NCBI GenBank assembly: GCA_029783825.1
Contig: JAREIK010000801.1
Location: forward strand, 9,498,891-9,562,890
Length of the DNA stretch: 64,000 nt
Reading direction: 5' to 3'
Origin: Sapria himalayana
Lineage: Eukaryota; Streptophyta; Magnoliopsida; Malpighiales; Rafflesiaceae
Shown one piece after another: positions 60,594 to 64,000 of this stretch; the stretch's first letter is position 1, and every line of letters starts with the position of its first letter. A program made the translations under genes and the position numbers. The notes beneath the pieces are model-generated. The model was not told where the DNA came from and did no database searches. It saw only the letters and a program-made list of their open reading frames with translations.

Positions 60594-61144
60594 TAGAGGT
60601 GTCAACCGGGTCGGGTCGGCATGAGGCACGGCATGATTCGGCCGTGCCCGGCCCGGCGCGGCATGAAAATTTTTCGTGCCCAGCCCGGTCCGGCATGAAA
60701 ATTTTTCATGCCCGGGCTCGTGTCGTGCCTAACCAATGCACCAATCATGCTGTGCCGTGCCGAGTCCAATCGGGCCTCGTGCCGTGTCTGGCACGGCATG
60801 GTACCATGGCCCGTTGGTACAGTACCTCGGCACGAGCTGAGAAACTGATTTTTTAAAAAAATTAAGGTTACAAGGGTGATGAAACCCTAATTTTTTTAAT
60901 TAGGGTTTTGAGCGTGCCGAAATCCTATTTTTGTTTGAAATTAGGGTTTTAGGCACTCCAAAACCCTAATTTTTTAAAATTAGGGATTCGGCATGCGACG
61001 GCACGATGGCACACAGTCGAACCCCTAATTTTTTTTATATTAGGGGTTCGTGCCGCGGGCCCGTGCCGAGCTGACTTCCACATAACCATGCATGGCACGA
61101 AAGCAAGGTCGAACCGGCCAAGCACGTCCCGTTTAACACCTCTA
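60594..61144 (+). mobile_element. hAT-like non-autonomous element (551 bp)
   Basis: Termini TAGAGGTGTCAACCGGG and CCCGTTTAACACCTCTA form imperfect inverted repeats (first nine bases exact). It is flanked by CATTATTA (60586-60593) and CCTTATTA (61145-61152), an 8-bp target duplication with one change, the length made by hAT transposases. It has no transposase. The left half is GC-rich with GGCACGGCATG-type words; the right half has four AAACCCTAAT/ATTAGGGTTT hairpins. Open frames at 60599-60856 (+) and 60602-60799 (-) are composition artefacts. It interrupts Copia-D RNase H. Confidence 0.85.
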
Positions 61145-61650
61145 CCTTATTATCGGAGATTATATTGATTCAGACTATGGAGAAAATATGAATAATAATA
61201 AATCCACCATTGATTATGTATTTACTATTGATGTTGGATCTATAAGTTAGTTTTTAAAGCTATTGTCTATCATGTCTATTTCTTTGATAGAGACAGAGTA
61301 TATCACAGCTACATAAGCTAATATAAAGATAATCTAGATGCAAATACTATTGGAAGAGCTTAGATACAAACAAAAAATTTATTTTATTTTGTAATAAGCA
61401 GAGTGCACTCTACACTTAGCTAGAATCCAACATTTTACTTGAAGATAAAAAATATTAAAGTACAACATCACTTTGAATGAGAAAAAAATATATAAAGAAA
61501 GAATAGATATGCAAAAAATTTATATTGTTGAGAACCTAGTAGATATTATGACTAAGCCAATTGGTACTGATAAGTTTGTATGATGTAGAATCTCATATAT
61601 CTTAGCAAAAACTTAAGTAAGAAGGGAAATAAAAAGTAAGGAATGTGAAC

Positions 61651-61663
61651 TTCAAGTGAGAGA
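61651..61663 (+). other. Copia-D polypurine tract
   Basis: TTCAAGTGAGAGAA-type purine stretch directly before TGTAATG, the inferred 3' LTR start. Confidence 0.6.
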
Positions 61664-61886
61664 ATGTAATGTAGAATGAGGCATTTAAGTGGGTAGGTGA
61701 ACTTCACCCTACCCACATTAGAAATTTATTTGGTATTTCTAATATTTCCTTCTATAAAAGAAGGATTTCTACTCCTTTATAAATCATCTCAATCCCGATT
61801 ATCATTTGTTTGTATTTTATTTATTTTCTAATTTATTTTACAATATTTGGGTTTAATTTTCAATTTCTTTGTGCTCTTTGTAAACA
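61664..61886 (+). repeat. Copia-D 3' LTR
   Basis: Starts TGTAATGTAGAATGAGG after the polypurine tract and shares 61730-61850 with the 5' LTR remnant. The end is set at GTAAACA (61886), but the alignment to the 5' copy is loose there and the LTR may extend up to ~75 bp further. It contains a GTGGGTAGGTGAACTTCACC...TACCCAC inverted repeat at 61690-61720. Confidence 0.65.
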
Positions 61887-61984
61887 TTTGTAAGTACTTG
61901 AGAACTTCTTGAGCTGGATTTCTATGTTTATTTGATTCTTTCTGCTATCTTAATACTTGAGAAGTTCTTTTTGCATGATTTATT

Positions 61985-62960
61985 AAAAGTATTATGACTT
62001 TTTGAACTATGTGGCTAAGCTATCAAGTGTCTTACATGAGTTTAATGATAGAGAGCTACAAAAAGTCATGGTCAAGTGAATTAGGAGGAATGCATACCTA
62101 GAGTCAAGAGTTGAATGTTTGAGCTTTTAAGTAGCTTCAATGGCTGGAAAATTGTAATAGTTGGAAGTTAGGTGGCTAAATCATGTAAAAATGATGAATG
62201 TGCTTCCACGACAATGCTCCACCCACCAACCAAGTTTGCATATGTGATGGAGGAGTTCCCTTGCATTCCAAAGAAGATGCATATGCTTCTTGATAAAACC
62301 AATGTCATTGGGTGTTAGGACTGACCACACATTTTTCATGGAGGAGTCAACTAAATTTCTCTTGAAGGAATAATAAAGCACAAATTTCATTATGTATGCA
62401 AACTTCTCAATAAACCTTACTGGTGGAACAAATATTTTTGAATCTACGAAAAGTGGTGAAAAACATTGTGGCGATGTAACAATTTATCAACAATCACTCC
62501 AACTGAAGAATGGATAACATAAAAAATACATTAAAAAAAATCGATCAACTTGCAAAACAATGATATCCAAAAAAATAACAGCATGAAGAAATAAAGTTTA
62601 GGCTCATTTTCCCTCTTTCAATATCAATGGAACAAATATTTTTCCTCATTCATGATCAACTTTGAGGAGTCAGAATTGAAGCAATCTGTGCTTCAACTCC
62701 ACTCTAAAAGTGAAAGAAAAATAGTTCCAACTGAGGAGGAGCAAGGTAAAACTGCCAAAAAGAGTAAATCATTAACTTTCACATCACTTAGAGGAAATCC
62801 AAAAAAATAATATTCAATGAAGACACATAGAAGAATGATCACCCCACAAGACCATATTTTCCAAAAGCCTCACATGGGTATCAATTAGAGATTCTCATGA
62901 AAGTAAAAGAAGTAATCAAAACATGAAATTAAGAGAAGCTTGGCCATTATCTTTATTAAA
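61985..62960 (+). pseudogene. Ty3/gypsy gag fragment D (broken)
   Basis: Starts in the gag C-terminal half: a FLNYVAKLSS-like stretch and FNDRELQKVMVK, alignable base by base with fragment A at 36430-36700 and with B at 40340-40600. It continues through a low-complexity linker (62300-62900). It overlaps fragment C by about 50 bp of gag sequence, so C and D are either two copies or one copy with a rearranged junction at the Copia-D insertion. No protease is visible. Many stops. Confidence 0.65.
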
Positions 62961-64000
62961 AATTTAAATTCATTTTATATTAAATTTTGGTAGATTTTTT
63001 AATATTAAATTAAATTTCTTTTAATTATATTAAACACATTTGATAAGTAAACAAAACAATAATAAATATAAATTAATTGAAAGAAATTAAATATAAAAAA
63101 ATGTTTATTAAATTTTTCTACAAATTATATTAAAAAAAAGGAGATAAAAAAGATTGACAATTTCAACACAACATTTTGAATACATCATCATCTTTGAAAA
63201 TTGCTTGGAGATATATTTTTTTTATCTTCGATTCTTATCAATCCCTTGGCTAACTAATTTTTCTACATCTACTATATAAATTGATCATCTTTTCAAATCT
63301 TTTAGTATCTTTAGTATGAGAGTTATCCTTTTTGTTTGCTTACATTTATAACTATTCAAAACAATAAATCATGATCCTACTGTATAGGCTGAAGGGTTAG
63401 TAGTAGTATATCTCATCCTATTTAGTAACATAGAAAAGGTGAAATTATTAGGTTTTTTGATGATCATGAGTATCCTCAAAAAATCATATATGATAGGTTG
63501 ATCATTAGGATGAAATTTTGATATAAATACTCACCAAAATAGATATAGCATAAGTCATATTTATCATATAAGTCATATTTATCCTCAAAAATAGATATAC
63601 TCACCAAAATATATATAGCATAAATCATATTCTAACAATATAATATCTCTTCTATCATAAGTCATATTTATTCCAAAAATATATATAGGTTTCCCAAAAT
63701 ATTTCATATAAAATTTTGATAAAAATACTCACCAAAATAGATAATTCTCAACTCATCATCTACCATAATAAATATAGCATCTACTTACATAAATATATCA
63801 TCCTATAATAAATATAAACTTTTCTGATAAAATAAAGAATAATTTTCAACACATCTATGTAGAACAAACAAAATAACTATTATTGAAAATCTCAAAAATC
63901 AAGCTTTCAAATATTATTTCAAGCCATACACTTTCTTTCACAATCTGCAAACTAGATTTGACTACTCTATCACTACTTGAAATTCATGTGACTGCTTCAA
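62961..64000. other. AT-rich end of window, no gene seen
   Basis: Mostly A and T with no coding sense. It includes an imperfect tandem array at about 63520-63760. Confidence 0.5.
63520..63760. repeat. Imperfect short tandem array
   Basis: Words ACTCACCAAAATAGATA, ATAGCATAAGTCATATT and TATTTATC recur three or four times in the same order at 60-120 bp spacing, a degenerate tandem duplication. Confidence 0.65.

Larger units (their letters stand above)
59751..61620 (+). pseudogene. Copia-D reverse transcriptase end and RNase H (broken, split)
   Basis: After the LINE the codons continue: VVKRYA, FNEIFFPVVHLITIRVFMAL (59800-59860), LDVKTIFLY (59905), LYYYM near 60085 where the family has the YVDDML box, FNKQDNNLISTSIPINFNLS (60280-60350), YALTEISLLFITICIRLNI (60400-60450), and a block up to YKNYDII (60588). 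The hAT-like element 60594-61144 intervenes. RNase H resumes with IDSDYGENMNNNKSTIDYVF (61165-61225), SISLIETEY (61275-61302, family SSTEAEY), and VENLVDIMTKPIGTDKF (61530-61580). Many stops. It ends before the polypurine tract at 61651. Confidence 0.82.
51305..61886 (+). mobile_element. Copia-D, Ty1/copia retrotransposon carrying nested insertions
   Basis: Order on the plus strand: partial 5' LTR (51305-51477), primer site, gag, protease, integrase, first half of reverse transcriptase to 54279, LINE insertion (54280-59750), rest of reverse transcriptase and RNase H (59751-61620) with an internal hAT-like element (60594-61144), polypurine tract (61651-61663) and 3' LTR from 61664. The LTR copies share the block TGGTATTTCTAAT...CTTCTATAAAA...TTTATAAATCAT. 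It is older than both insertions it carries and heavily mutated. Confidence 0.88.

Noticed and set aside
60599..60856. Ala/Arg/His-rich open frames of 85 and 65 codons on both strands
   Set aside because: Produced by the GC-rich CACGGCATG repeats of the hAT-like element; low complexity and on both strands at once.
60881..61049. Interstitial telomere from CCCTAA words
   Set aside because: The words are not in tandem but in inverted pairs inside a transposon.

Overview
This window is repeat-rich nuclear DNA of a flowering plant. It is very AT-rich and contains layer upon layer of decayed transposable elements: Ty1/copia and Ty3/gypsy LTR retrotransposons, CACTA (En/Spm) DNA transposons, a plant-type LINE with a C-terminal RNase H domain, and hAT-like non-autonomous elements. 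This mix is typical of intergenic heterochromatin in plants with medium to large genomes. The species cannot be fixed from the sequence. I see no convincing intact host gene, no rRNA or tRNA gene, no CRISPR array and no organellar insertion. Almost every long open frame is a piece of a transposon polyprotein or lies by chance in an LTR.

Layout. 1-6226 (+): 3' part of a CACTA element with two broken genes (TNP2-like transposase, then a TNPA/Transposase_24-like gene), its transposase split by a solo copia LTR (738-1297). 6.2-14.6 kb: microsatellites, an antisense copia integrase piece (6.9-7.95 kb), CATG-rich repeats, a gypsy-like marker and a minisatellite (11.6-11.85 kb). 14.6-18.2 kb (-): Copia-A, with a 261-bp 3' LTR and broken gag-pol but no 5' LTR. 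18.2-18.8 kb (+): an LTR fragment of the Copia-B family with a primer-binding site. 18.8-23.9 kb: AT-rich DNA with dispersed repeats. 23.9-35.66 kb (-): Copia-B, split by a mixed insertion (25.5-27.7 kb; gypsy LTR end plus hAT-like element) and by a complete younger element, Copia-C (+, 30.34-35.65 kb), which landed about 16 bp inside the Copia-B 5' LTR. 35.97-42.6 kb (+): gypsy gag and gag-protease remnants. 42.66-50.2 kb (-): a second CACTA copy of the same family, inverted relative to the first. 50.5-51.3 kb and 62.0-63.0 kb (+): two more gypsy gag pieces flanking Copia-D. 51.3-61.9 kb (+): Copia-D, interrupted inside its reverse transcriptase by a 5.5-kb LINE (54280-59750, 21-bp target duplication) and inside its RNase H by a 551-bp hAT-like element (60594-61144, 8-bp target duplication). 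The last kilobase is AT-rich with a short tandem array.

The genes do not cooperate in a host pathway; each set was once the mobility machinery of its element. The most informative signal is the mode of decay. Copia-C keeps one uninterrupted reading frame of 1,334 codons from gag to RNase H with no frameshift, yet carries 22 in-frame stops, nearly all explicable by C-to-T or G-to-A change, as expected from deamination of methylated cytosine in silenced DNA. The nesting order gives a relative timeline: Copia-B before Copia-C, Copia-D before the LINE and the hAT-like element, and the first CACTA copy before the solo LTR.
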